In this document: piece by piece, positions 1 through 11,713 of the stretch | How positions within the stretch are numbered: position 1 is the first letter of the stretch | How the letters are laid out: the number at the start of each line of letters is the position of its first letter | NCBI GenBank assembly: GCA_033182465.1 | Contig: CP137330.1 | Location: 1,178,001 to 1,242,000 of the forward strand | Length of the DNA: 64,000 nt | Direction of reading: 5' to 3' | DNA from: Sanghuangporus weigelae | Taxonomy: Eukaryota > Basidiomycota > Agaricomycetes > Hymenochaetales > Hymenochaetaceae | The notes under the pieces: model-generated | Databases searched by the model: none | What the model saw: the letters and a program-made list of their open reading frames with translations, nothing else | What the model was told of the DNA's origin: nothing | Position numbers and translations under genes: made by a program

Positions 1-748
1 CTCTGGTTGAGCATACGCCAAGGCTTTTGAAAATAATGATTATCAAGTACTGGCTCCTCGTGTAGGAGTCTGCATCGAAATGAAGGAAGTGTCGATTGGC
101 GGTCGCATCGTCATTAATACAACTAAGTGAAACAATCGGACGCATTCTGTATCGGCATTTCTTGCGGATGGTTCTTATGTGGAGCAGAACCGCGCTCAAT
201 GTCGGGAGAAGCAAGTTTGTTCTTCATGAATTTGCTGTTCTGCGTCTAATTACCACTCTTTCGATGATGTTAAAGGGATTCGATGGTTTGCGCTTCAATG
301 CTGGTGTATAAGCTGGGAATTATTCGAATCGCAAGCTAGACACAGTGTTGCATTCCTCGCGAAGACATGTGTCTAGATTTTTCTCAAGCTAGGGTCCCCC
401 AGGCTTAAGCGACGGAATTGAGACGAGACACTGGTTCTTTGGTCCATTATGACAAAGAAATTCTTCTTTTAACTTCTCTTCTGTGCTAGGCGGGAACTTT
501 GCTCCGTACGTTTGCTCTTTTCTAAGGTTGTGCGGTCTTAAAGTCAGCGGACAACTAGACGAATCGCATTGCATGGTGATTGTAGTCTAACTCCCTCTTG
601 CGGAGCTTGAAGGGAGAATGAAGTATTGCGGTTTCTGCTCGGGTTCGATCGCCCATACCAAAAGTGGCACGAAAAGGTCCGGCGATGTAAAGTCCCAATA
701 AATACATTTCCCGCAGGTCTTCTAACCCGATTTTGTTCTTTCTTTTAG
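1..748. other. Unresolved 5' flank
   Basis: No complete gene can be supported here. Short open frames exist on both strands, the longest about 78 codons on the minus strand, without a recognisable domain. The right edge carries a polypyrimidine tract and AG acceptor just before position 749 that feeds the exons of the next feature, so earlier exons of that gene may lie in this stretch, but I could not place them. Confidence 0.3.
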
Positions 749-1185
749 CCCTTTTCGGCAGCGGATGCTGTTTTCGTCCGTACAAACCCACAGCATGAAC
801 TTACCATAGCTGAAAAAGAATCACTACTTCACGGCTTGGCGGCTAGAGGATCCTCAAGATTTGGAGATATGCTGAGCCGAAGTGTGCCGATCAGCGGGGA
901 CACGTATGTTAAGCGTACTGTTGATTAGACTTTTAAATCGAGCCTAACATTGCACAGCACGCCGTCCATTACCCAAGCGTTATGCATGAATTCACGATGT
1001 GGTTTGTCAAAGAAGCACAAGGGTAAGCTCGCCACCATCAAAGCCAGCTCAAGTGTAAACTAAACAAGCATGTAGGCAATTTTACACGCTTTCAACGCCG
1101 CAGGTATACATTCCGTAACGGCACGGGGCCCGAGTACGCCGCACGGTGGAAGTTAGCATATACGCTTCCAGGTTCTATGGACTGA
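749..1185 (+). CDS. 3' exons of an unrecognised spliced gene
   Basis: Three exons can be joined in one frame: 749-907, 958-1022 and 1104-1185, together 102 codons with a TGA stop. The first follows a strong acceptor (TTCTTTCTTTTAG). The donors are GTTAAG and GTAAGC. The peptide reads in part AADAVFVRTNPQHELTIAEK, then HEFTMWFVKEAQG and RNGTGPEYAARW, and ends TLPGSMD. Composition is that of an ordinary soluble protein and the exon lengths sum to a multiple of three. I do not recognise the family and the 5' end was not found. An alternative acceptor at 1075 would change the last exon's frame. It may be the tail of a larger gene or a relic. Confidence 0.4.
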
Positions 1186-1476
1186 AGACCGAAATGAATG
1201 CTGTTTGATCGCCCTTTCCTCATTGGCGTTTTCCCATACACGGGGCTTGATGAAAATGGAACCTGCACTGCGTCTTCGAAGCTCTTCTTCTCGCAGGGCC
1301 AGATCGCCCCCAAAAGCGATTAGCTGATTGGACACACAGATGTTTATAAGGATCAGCAAATTTTATGCCAGCCGCTTTCTGATGCTCCCGTCGTCCCCAG
1401 TCCCCGAGCTCGCTCACAGCTTCACATACAACTACCGTCGATCCTTTGTAGCACTGTGTATCATATTAGCAACGCC

Positions 1477-3104
1477 ATGAAGCGTTCCGCATCTCAATCC
1501 TCCTCCTCGTCGCATTCGGTTACTTGGACAGAGAGAAACGCGTTCCCTTCATATGAAGACCTGTTTTATCGCCCTCCAATGCCTGAGGCAAAAGCATACG
1601 CACCCAAAATTCTGGACAGCCTTACAGGAGAAGATGAAAATGAAGGCCCTATACGCGCTCTGCTCGATGAAATGCGCGACTGGTACGAGCAGTCCGAGGA
1701 ATCCGAGAGCAGGTTTTACAAGGTAATGCCATCCAGCAGCTATCACCTGGCATCACATTTTTTAAATATTTCGCATTAAATAGCCGTTACCTCCTCCACC
1801 CGTGGAAGAATCTGATGACGAGGATGCTATACGAAAGCCATTCGGCGCTGCTCGCGCGCTGCGCAAGGTATTAGAATCAGATGAACAATTTCTACCTATT
1901 CCGCCGACTCCGCCATTGCGCCTCAAAACATCTATCCCCTCAACGCCATCTACTGCGACTCTAGAACCGAAGACTCCGACCTCATTTCCGGTACCACACA
2001 GGCCTTTTGCAGACGTCCCTCAATCTCCGATATCTGAAGCCTTTGTTGAGGCATCAATCCCGCATCCTCACCTCACTTCAGCTGTTCGTACTAGGTCATC
2101 TTCATTGCCTCTCGGACGACCCCCACCCTCACTAAAGGCAGTGCGATCTGAGGCGAATTTTCGCCGGCCTCCGCCTTTAAAATCGTCATTGAAGTCATTG
2201 GGCATGGTACAAGATCATGTCTTGCTGCATCCGAGCTTCAACAAATCCTTCTCGGCTCCGAGCACGCCGACCGCTTCAGAATTCATTCAGGCAAAGGCAG
2301 ACAAGCATTCGCATCTGTTTGACGTAAATCATTCACCTTACAACGTACTATCCGACCCTTTCGCGCGAGAAGGTTCGCAGCTGCGAACTGCAACTTATTC
2401 GCGATGGTCTCTTTCGACAGCTGCGCAAGACGACATCCCGCCACTTTCCCCTCTTTCTCGATCGCATCCAAACACACCATGGAAAGGGCTGCCTCGTTCA
2501 CCTTCGCGGTTAGGTCTTGGAATGAGCTTCGCAAAGTTCGATATCATGAAACTCGTCCGACTGCCTTCCCGAATTGGAAACAGAAAGCGACTCATAATCA
2601 GGGGGGCAGAAGCCCACAATGAGTTCGCGGTTCGGAGCATAAGGGATTGGTGTGAGGTGAGTTACCATTCGATGTGGAACCTCAAAACGTGCCTCCAAAG
2701 AAAATAGCCGTCCGCATCTTCTCCATCCCAAATTTTTCTTTCGCCCATCTTAATTAATCTCTTCTAGGTATTTGGCGCCGTTGATCGCGTATCCCAAAAG
2801 AATGGTGAAATCCACGTTCACTTCCGCAATCGTGCAATGGCAGACAGAGTGAGTTTATTCCAGTTTTACGTCGTTGCCCTCGCGACCTTTTTCGTTACGT
2901 TCCGTTTGACTTACTCATCCTCCGTTTCTTCCGCTTTCGCCATTTGTATTTTCACTCCAACGGGTTCTCACTGCGCTCGTGTCCGATCAACTCCGCTATC
3001 ACGTGCCTCGGCTATTGCAGGTGTGCCGCACTCACACGAACGTAACGATACCTGGAGTTGGCTCTGTCTCGCTGGCCTGCGCAAATTCATCGAGGCAAAA
3101 GTAA
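1477..3104 (+). CDS. RRM-like domain protein, mostly disordered
   Basis: Four exons (1477-1722, 1784-2656, 2768-2848, 3021-3104) give 427 residues. The first 250 or so residues are low complexity, rich in Ser and Pro with many S/T-P sites, and include acidic ESDDEDA. Near residues 350-410 the pattern LIIRGAEAH, then FGAVDRV, then GEIHVHFRNRAMAD fits the RNP2, loop and RNP1 layout of an RNA-recognition motif, so RNA binding is likely but inferred. An in-frame ATG at 1456 would add seven residues. The third intron (172 nt) is long for this window. The C-terminus is uncertain: a 46-nt intron at about 3101-3146 could extend the protein to about 3275. No close family is recognised beyond the RRM-like fold. 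Confidence 0.6.
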
Positions 3105-4481
3105 TTCTGCAATTCCAATCTCGGAAGCTCGTGTCGGATATGCAGGGGTACGCAGACCATTCTGTTTGCCCACAGGCGCCTCAGTTCGGTCGTCCCAGCG
3201 GTCCGCCAACTCATACAAAACTTTTACTCGCCTCCACCTTACTTCCATCCACCCTGCACGTGTCTTTGGACGTAAAGTCCATCTATGTCAGGATTGGTCT
3301 CTTCATTGGACTGTCACAATCTCTCCTTCCTCATCAAGAATCCTTTGATTCAGACTATTTCACACTCTTTCAACTTTCCTCGTTCAGAAATCCGACTACT
3401 CACTTTCCTTCAAGCGCTTCTTTGGAACTGACCGGAATCTATTGGCTGGTTTGACTCGGTCCTTCACCTTTCATTAATCTTCCCTCCTCAAGGTTCTCTA
3501 TGCATCCGACCCACGATCTTCTTTCAATTGTGCTCTCCGTCCGTCCCATCCTTCTGCCTTCACACTCTCTGAAGCACTCCTTTCACCTCATTTCGCTTAC
3601 TATCTTGAAGGCGAAGACGATTAGGTTAGTAGCCGCATTAAAATTGCGGACGCTGAACCTTTCTTCCGCTCAAGTCCTGACCATTCACACAGCTCTCGTT
3701 GGCTCTAATTGACCTGGCATTAAGCATAGACATTGGCTATTATTTTCTCGGGCGCTGGACGATCCAAATAAAAAAACTTGGGAGTGTAGAAGCAATCCTG
3801 TTGTATGTGTACCAATCAATGTAGTGGAAATTAAGCAAAATTCTGTATAATCGTTTTCCGAATAGAGGCCATTGGCAACGTTTGACATGTTTCTATCCTT
3901 CCCCTTTCATAACTCATGAGAAGCATACCCGAAGTAGTCTTGACTTCAATAGATAGTTACAATAAGACCATTATCGTCCGGTGTTTAAGCTCCATCGATA
4001 GCGAGGTCTAATCTCAGTTAAGGTGGGACATGTGGACTACAGTACTTCTCTGTAACAATGTTCTACGATTGCGCCCTAATGAAGTTTTAGCGTCGCGTCG
4101 CGTACAGGGAACTAAACTCGAGCAAGCAAAGTAGTCAGTCTATACATAGTCGTAGTCAGGGATGCGTCCAAGAAAAAAGAGGCTTCGTGGAAATCGTAAC
4201 CGAGATGTGAAGGCGTCCTTCGAGTTCAACGGCAGTGAATTAATGACGAAGAGTGGACAACTACCATGTGGCATCATCTTGCAAGCGGATACAAGGGGAA
4301 GGAAAAAGCGGCTGCTTCGGGCAATGAAGTCGTGAAAGCGGCAAACAACTACGAGAAGCTCAATTCATTGAGCCCGATGCTTCGAGGCACAATCCTCGGC
4401 GCGGAGTATGAATTGCACTTCTCGGATGGGCAAATGTAGAACAAGGCATACAGGGGCAGAATCCTCTTTTCCTTCAAGAGC
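3105..4481. other. Intergenic, no gene seen
   Basis: It contains only short frames below about 80 codons. The first 170 bases may be 3' coding or UTR sequence of the RRM-like gene. The rest looks like non-coding sequence between the plus-strand RRM-like gene and the convergent DUF6533 gene. Confidence 0.4.
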
Positions 4482-7030
4482 TCAAGATTCCGGGGTCAAA
4501 TGCGGCGGTCTCCGATAGTGGTCCGGGAATAGGTGGTATTCGCGGCCGCTTTCGTCCCTTGGACGGCGTTCAAGGTCTGATAATTCTATGGCCTCTTCAT
4601 TGCCAATTATAAACGACTGTGCCTGCCGCCGCAAGTTGCTGCTGTCCCGATCCGCGCCAATATCATCCCGGGTGAATCGTTCGTGCTCTTCGACCTCCTT
4701 GTGATCACTCGGTGACGCGGTGGATGATGAATGAAGAGAATGTGGTGATGTCCGTAGTTTCGGCGAGAGTGATAACATTGTGCCCGAGGAAAGAGGGGGG
4801 AACAAGTGAAGGCTGCGGTCTTCTGGTGGCAACTGTTGCCGGTTTCCCCCAACCGTTATTACAGGGGTCTGCGGCTCTCCTCGTGGGGGCCTTCCCGTCG
4901 CGGAGGTCAAAGTTGTGTTCACAGATGCTGCCCAACCCAACCTTGAGTAACCTTTTCGACCACCTACGCCCTTATCGGAAGTTGATCCTGATCCTGATCC
5001 CGAACCTGAACCTGAACCGGAAGATGAGCCTGCAATAGTCCCTGTGCCGGAGGACGAACCCGGATCGGTAGACAAGGTACGTGCACTATAACCTGTACGA
5101 GTGCTCCGCGACTGAAGCTCGTACACTTCATCCGAATCCTCTCCGCTAAAATCATAACTATAATAATTCTCACTCCCACTACGGGTACGAAACGTCCGCG
5201 TATCTTCTTCGTAGTCGAACTCCGCAGTCAGATTCCCAAAGATACGCGAACTGAAGACAAGGTTTGTGTCCGTGAGTGTCCGCACCGTCGGAACACCGTC
5301 ACCGCTCGAAGTCCTGCGATTGTACTCAATCGCCTCCTCACGGAGATTGAGCAGAAGCCGTGAAATCATCGTTACAGAAATACTAAATACAGGGTTAGAA
5401 TTTTGAGGCACCAGCATCGATAAAGTGGAGGACGATAGAGCGCCTTACACGTTTGCGAGGATAGAATTAGTTCCAGTTGCTGAAGCGAAAAAAGAATTCC
5501 GGATTCTCTGTTGACAGAATCATTAGCTAATCATTCCCGATGACGAATGGAAGAACCTACAGCAGCTAGGATGTAATTCGCAGCATTGACGATTGACATA
5601 ACGCTATGCAACATCGTGGATTGGAAGACTTTCAATAGAGCAGCGAAGGTTGACTCACAGGAAGTATATGCTACCTGAACGAATATATGGTCAGAAAGAT
5701 CTTTCTCGGGTAGAGAATTTGAAGGAACATGGTCAATTCGGGGAAGATATGATTATTCCTGTCCACTTGTCCATGATTAAACGATCAAAAAAAAAAGACA
5801 TACCATCTCGCATCAGGAGCACAGTCAAACGAGACTCCATATGCAGTCTAGACTGTGCCTTCATATATCGGTAAGTTCTCGCTATCGTCAGACCAAACAC
5901 AACAAAATCAAAGCAGAATGTCGTAATCCAGGCGAATTTCAGTCCTGTTGAACCCCTTAAGAAACGCATTACGGAGCCCGCATACTGTAATACGCACCTT
6001 GATCACTAATTGGCACACAGCGGAATGATATGGCACGTAAGATCACGGTCTACAGGTCTGATGAGTGACGCACTGAATGAGCATGGGTACGCAGACGACA
6101 ATCGGCTGGAAGTTGAAGAGTTCGCCATCCACGGAGTTCACTGACCACTACATACATGTTTGAATTGGATAGATACTGATCTATTTTCTTGCTGAACGTA
6201 CCGCTCCTACTGCTACAGATGCAGCACCGAATATCCCAGTGACGACGAGCACCCATATTGCACGTTCATAAAGTGCATACGTCCGTAGAATTAAAATGAC
6301 TGGGATATCGGCAGAAATTCGTTCAAATGACTCATCGAGAGTAGATACTCTGATTTACTTACTCGCCGAAATGATGTTGCTGATCAAGCTCAGAATACCA
6401 ATAAATGGAGCGAATTTTTTGCATCTTCGAGGACGTAAATTAACATCCATTCTTCTCGTATGCTGAGTTAATCTCACTGCTGTTGAAGTCTATAAGTCTT
6501 TGCTCAAGAAAGGATATTGAGAAACCTACAGCGATGGTCCACGGTGGATTAAACATACCAAACACGACCGGTATATAGCCGAAGAATGGTATGTAACGGT
6601 TGAGGAGGAAGAGGACGGTTGCGCCCGTTTTACGGGCGCACCATATTCGCCGAACTTCGAGCGGCAGAGTGATTACATGATCGAAATATAGAAGAGCTAT
6701 GAAAAGGTTCAATGAGCAAGAGGCATTAGAATGAGATATAATAAAGACCGACTAATGGATGCAAGAACATAGTATTTGATGAAAAATCTGAATAAATATT
6801 GCCATTGGTGGGCCCACAGGCAGAAAGGGAATGTGCGGATCAGTACCATAGACAAGCTTTTTGGCGCGCCAGCGGAACTTTGCGACACCGAAATGAATAT
6901 ACGAACATGTTCTTGATTGAATCAATGGCGAAGTTAGCGCGAGAGACGAGTCCAATGCCACGCGCACCGTGTGTCTGAATAACGCGAAGAGCGAGTCCGG
7001 CGCCGTCCACAACGACGCCGGCGTCAGTCA
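4482..7030 (-). CDS. DUF6533 family multi-pass membrane protein
   Basis: Spliced gene with the hallmarks of the Agaricomycete DUF6533 family of heptahelical-like membrane proteins of unknown function. Read 5' to 3' on the minus strand: a start MTDAGVVVDGAG at 7030; the DUF6533 core KYYVLASI, then YFDHVITLPLEVRRIW and FLLNRYIPFF (about 6790-6600), joined by a 58-nt intron; YERAIWVLVVTGIFGAASVAVG (split here as YERAIWVLVV and TGIFGAASVAVG) near 6260-6200; LKFAWITTFCFDFVVFGLTI with LTVLLMRDG near 5960-5800; ATGTNSILAN near 5480; and last-exon ISRLLLNLRE, typical of the family. The last exon adds a long Ser/Gly/Thr-rich cytosolic tail with a Gly-Ser run coded by hexamer repeats. Exon ends between 7030 and 5450 are only partly resolved. 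Function unknown; plasma-membrane location is inferred. Confidence 0.8.
4984..5019. repeat. Hexanucleotide tandem repeat inside the DUF6533 gene
   Basis: Three GATCCT-like units are followed by three GAACCT-like units on the plus strand. On the coding minus strand they specify the alternating Gly-Ser run of the C-terminal tail. The repeat keeps frame, so length changes by whole units would only lengthen or shorten the tail. Confidence 0.7.
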
Positions 7031-10005
7031 TGGTGGTCTTTGCATGAGTGAGTCGTCGTTGATGGTGGGTTAATTTGAGCTTTCCCTTGCAAGCGGTTTC
7101 GGATCGGGAAATTTCGATAAGAAGAAATAATAATATTATTATTAATATAAGGCTATCAGAATCGCACGTGACGCCCACGTTATACACGAATCACTTGTAA
7201 TAAATACAAGGCGCACCCCTACCTACAGTATCATCAACAGATTGTGTCAAAATTTATATTGATCATACTTAAGCACCTCAGGTGAGCTAAGTAATCTGCC
7301 ATGAAACTTGGAGAGGCTCACAGTTCTTTCGTCGATGATCAGCTAAACAGCCTAGCCGTTTGGCAGAGAATACGTGAACTTTTTCCTTCCTCGGAATTAC
7401 AGCCATTTCAGTCCAATGCACCTGGCTCCATGATCGATTTTATCGCTCTGAGAATCCCAAAGTCATATTTGGAAATGATCCAGTGAAATCAACTTCCGTG
7501 GGTGCAACTGCTGCCGAGGTGTACGTTAACATTACTTACATAAACAGAGATCAGCTCGTCCAAAATGGTAACATCAACTTTGCTACTTTTGTTGTCGCAG
7601 ATATTATTGGAGGTTCACAAATTTGCCATCTATCGCACCTTTTCTGATCTGCTGCTTCGAATCAGCTGAATTTAGGGTAGCCGATATGTTTTCAGGATGC
7701 TCTTCGGCTAGAAACTGTTCTATAGATCCAGGAGCCCTTTCCCCCCCGTCATGTCGCACAGCCGACGATCGCCTGACGATCTGTAGTGTGTGCCTAGCCG
7801 GTCGTCACTGTCTAAGTCAAGTGCCCTTCTTCACTGGATCAGGTTGAATCACGCTTCATACTTCCCGACAAAGGCGAAAGGTTGTTGAAACCCTCAGACT
7901 TTCCTACGTATTCTGACCATCAACTTCTCCAAGATACTGTATACTTGTAACTGGACCGCATACTCACTCTCAAAGCATTTTATGCAGAAACTAGTGCTGA
8001 AATTTCCTTTAAACACCTTTTGAGCAAATTATCATAGAGGAACTTTCAAGCCACATAATTAGATATTTTGATTTCTCATAGACAGACTGCTGGTCCATGC
8101 AAATATTGCGGAGATATCGGCTTCATCCGCCTGGTCTGACAGAATCCTCTGCCTAAACATGCTTACAAGACTCGGGGGTTTCATCCGAGAGTGTTTATCC
8201 AAGATCCCACTGTCCAAGCAATAAGTTATTTGACCCGAAGATAATCCTCTGGACATATTTTTTTCCCGACAAGAGTCGAATTCCACTATTAATTGAGCGC
8301 GTGTTGAACTGCAACGGCGAGTCACGGTCAATCTGGTCTGAATTACGCCCAATTTAGATAAAGTGCATGTATGATGTTTACCCACCTCAAGGCCAATTTT
8401 AGTCCCAAGAAAAGACCTTCCGGTATCCTGAAGCCAGACTCCATGATCGAAGTTGGTACAGTATCTCCAACAAGTCCACGGAGTTCGCGTTCCCTAATGC
8501 GCGTTAGTCTATCTGCGCCTAATGCCATGCTTCGCTAAGAACCGTCTTCGAATGCGATACGACTTGGACGGAGAAATCTGTAAGAGACGATGCATAGAGA
8601 TCAACGAAGCCGACTATTAGTTTATCCTTTTTGTCCACATAATCTGCTGGATTACTAACTCCTCCCGACCTCGGCCTCCCCTAACAATTTGACTTCGCCT
8701 CGAGATGGTGGCTCTTGCACTCTTATCGCTTGAAACACCAAGCAGGTTCCTCAAAAGTCCTGTGTAAGATTCGAGTTGAACTACGCTGCAAGGTAAGTAA
8801 TACTGGAGGAATCGGATGGCTACGTACCTCGTGTTTGTATTCTACAAAATCTGCTGCATGGAAATCTCCAAGGACAAAGGCACTATGGCATAACTCTCTG
8901 GCACTGCATACAACTATTTTGCAGAGTCCATCTGTTCTCTCCATTCCTCCATGCTGTTCGTGGAGATAATCAGCCCAGAAGAGTGCCTTGAGGAATAAAC
9001 ACTAACATCGCAGACGTTCGGAACAGATCTGTACTAGCCACCTATGATCCTGACCGTGTGTGCAGCAAGTCGTGATAGATGACAAATTGCCGAAACAATA
9101 CGTCCGATGTGAAGGGCTAGCAAGATTCAAGAAGTAAGGTTCCTGGTCCACAGTGCGCTACAGGCAAGAACACTAGTAAAGTTCTTGGACACCTTCTCCT
9201 GTGTTAGTCCATTTCCGACGCGTCCGGTGTGGATTTTCCATTGCAGTACCAAGAATGAGGTGGAGGCTTTGGTCTAAGATCCGGTGACCTGAAGCGCATG
9301 TAAGCCAAAACCTGGTCGGAATCTCACAGACGCGAATAGATATGAATGGCTCAGTCATCACAGTAACAACGGTTAGCTTCGCGAAAGCAGGTTAGTGGAT
9401 TGAATACCGAACTAGCCCTAATCCGCCAGGATTGATGCTAAAGCACTAGCAAAGGCCGAGGACATAAGGTGATGATCTCGCAGAATGCAACGACTACAGT
9501 TCTATTCTCCGAGGAACACAGAAATCCCAGTGGATCTATCGAGATGTCCTAGAGCCGAGAGAGATTTGAACAGCGCGCTCTTCGTAGCGAAGCCTGCCTG
9601 TCTTTTGTAGCGTCTTTGAGAGGCCATAAAAAAAGAGGATCTCGAAACATCTGAAACGAGTTTTTTCTGCAAAACAAATTCCCGGCCATCACAAAAATAG
9701 ATAAGCTCTGATTCGATTTCTCGTTCCTTGCTCCGGCCATGTTCAGGATGGGCTTGATATGGCCGAGCCACGGAAAGCTCGTGATGGAGCTCGAAGCTCT
9801 AGATCAGTGAAATGCGTGACTTTAGCCACCGTCGCTTATGTCCCCCAACAGGTCCGCAGTAGTTCAGAAATCAATTACCTCTCAATGCATCCGAAGATGA
9901 ACGCCGTTGAAATGATATGCCCTGCACTAGGGTTCGTTTTCATCATAATTCTTCGCATACGTACAAGTGTTACAAGTGACGGTTTCTTTGACATTTAATG
10001 AACAG
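7031..10005. other. Gene-poor 3 kb stretch with fragmentary frames
   Basis: No complete gene can be assembled. At 7301-7560 on the plus strand two overlapping frames look protein-like (MKLGEAHSSFVDDQLNSLAV, then in another frame ENPKVIFGNDPVKSTSVGAT), suggesting a broken or intron-split relic. At 8528-8385 on the minus strand a frame begins MALGADRLTRIRERELRGLV, continues IMESGFRIPEGLF and runs into a GTGGGT donor; it may be the first exon of a small gene. Neither matches a family I can name. The rest (8600-10005) shows nothing but short frames. Confidence 0.3.
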
Positions 10006-11199
10006 TCAGGGCAGAGCGCGGCCCGAATTGATAGCGTTGGCAACTTGACTGGTGTTGGGCCGATTGAACGCATACCTTCGATAGCATTTGTCAACTGCGT
10101 GCAACATAACAAGTTCCGAGAATAACTTGCCTTTCATACGAGTCTAGATATAGTTCTTCGGTGCTCGCGGTTGCTCTAAATGCGGGGTGCGAGAATATTC
10201 TCGCGAGCCATCGCTTGAATCGATCACTCGGTGGCAGTTCAAAGGCACGGTAATGTTTCAAGACGTTAGTCGCTCGGAATAGCCCTGGAGAAGATAAATC
10301 AGCCGGTTTAGCTTGCAAAGAAATATACAGAAAGGAATAAGCAAACATGGACCAGCTACGATATCCGTAAGACTCAGTTCTCCGTCTTCAATCCATAGAC
10401 CACAAGCTGCTGGGCCGACCTCGCGATTTGCACGTTCAAGTAAGGATGTAAGGCCCTCCAGGGACTGGATAAACTCTCTGGCAGCAGCAATTATCGCATC
10501 CTCCTCCTGTGCCTGCAAATAGCGATAGAACGCGGGAACAAGGCTTCGATTGACGTGATCACATTGGAGCCTTACGAGCGCTCGGGCATCTTGATGAAAC
10601 AGTGGCAACAATCAAGAGAGTGTTGTGCAACGGAGAAGCTCAACTCACATGGATTATCTTTAGCAGGGAGAAGACTTTTTCCGCTAGTAGTTGCTGCGGA
10701 ACTGTGAAAAAGCATTCAGTAATGCATGATATGCCAGATCTATGTTAAATTCGGTATACTCTTCTAAGAATTCCAGGATTACGGTGCTTTCATTCAGACT
10801 CCTCAGTGGCTCCGTGCTTTCAAACCGGAGAGCCGGAACGAGTCCTTTCGGAGAGACCTGAAGAAGCTCTGGTGGCTTCTTGTAGGGATCGACTTCATCT
10901 ATATACATAAACCTCTGTTGTTAGGAGAATCCTGTAACTGGGTCCCATGACTACTCACAATACTTCAAGACATTGATCAGTTAACATTTTACAGCCCAGT
11001 GCGTCGAGATACTGCTTTCACTCACACGATAAGGAATTTGGAAATATTCCAAGGCTATCCAGACACGTTGAACAAACGGACAAAAGCACGCTCCAAAGAA
11101 AGTGATCTCTTCAGGCTCGCTATGCTTTTCCACGGTCCGGAGAGCATCTCCGGTGCAGGACAAATGATACCGCTTGCCAGTGTCCTCCTTCTCGGGCAT
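10006..11199 (-). CDS. Glutathione S-transferase, omega-like
   Basis: Six exons (11199-11026, 10914-10760, 10701-10649, 10589-10347, 10284-10131, 10075-10006) code 282 residues. The thioredoxin-fold N-terminal half has FFGACFCPFVQRVWIALE, with the CPFxQR active-site motif of omega-like GSTs (catalytic Cys rather than Tyr/Ser). This is followed by YKKPPELLQVSPKGLVPAL (cis-Pro) and NESTVILEFLEE, the glutathione gamma-Glu binding signature. The helical C-terminal domain contains DNPYARALVRL and LTDIVAGPWLFR and ends TSQVANAINSGRALP. The expected reaction is glutathione-dependent thiol transfer or deglutathionylation in the cytosol. The last intron (10076-10130) starts with GC rather than GT; it is needed to reach the conserved C-terminus. 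A 514-bp gap separates it head to head from the GNAT gene. Confidence 0.88.
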
Positions 11200-11713
11200 T
11201 GATGACAAGTAGTCTGCGGCGATATGGGTGTTATGCTGTGATTCTGAGTGGTGCGAGTGGCAGTCTGGAAGTGGTAACAATTCAACCAGTCATGCCGCAT
11301 GCCGATAACTAACAACTAGTGGACATAAAAGGTGCATACGTAATCGACCTAAATGAGAATTTTAGCTTCTGAGCGACTTCTTCGATCTTGAGTGCGGATT
11401 TAGATCTTGCCTCTCGATGATGAAGCTAAATGGCACCGATGTGTATAGTTTAGTTTAGAGAGCAACAAACCCTTGCATCTGTGACTGATCGCAAAATATA
11501 TCTCACCAATCCGACTCACCCGCATCTCCGATCTCATCTTTCGCATGGTCTCCGCGGTGTTGTCCACCGTCAGACCGCTCCGTTGCAGGGCTTTTGTGTA
11601 CAGCCGGCCGGGGGCTCTGCATTCATTTGGCTAAGGGTATAAGAATCAGCATGTAAAAATGACTCTTGAAAGCCGCCAGTTCTACTCCCGATCCCCACAG
11701 TCCTCGTTCCATC
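11200..11713. promoter_or_regulatory. Divergent promoter region between GST and GNAT genes
   Basis: This gap separates two divergently oriented starts. No long frame or obvious TATA box stands out. It must hold both upstream regions, so it is a candidate bidirectional promoter; that is inferred from layout only. Confidence 0.4.

Noticed and set aside
2849-3454. Long plus frame running on after the third exon of the RRM-like gene
   Set aside because: It begins with a GTGAGT donor and reads T/C-rich intron sequence; splicing at 3020 better restores a protein-like frame.
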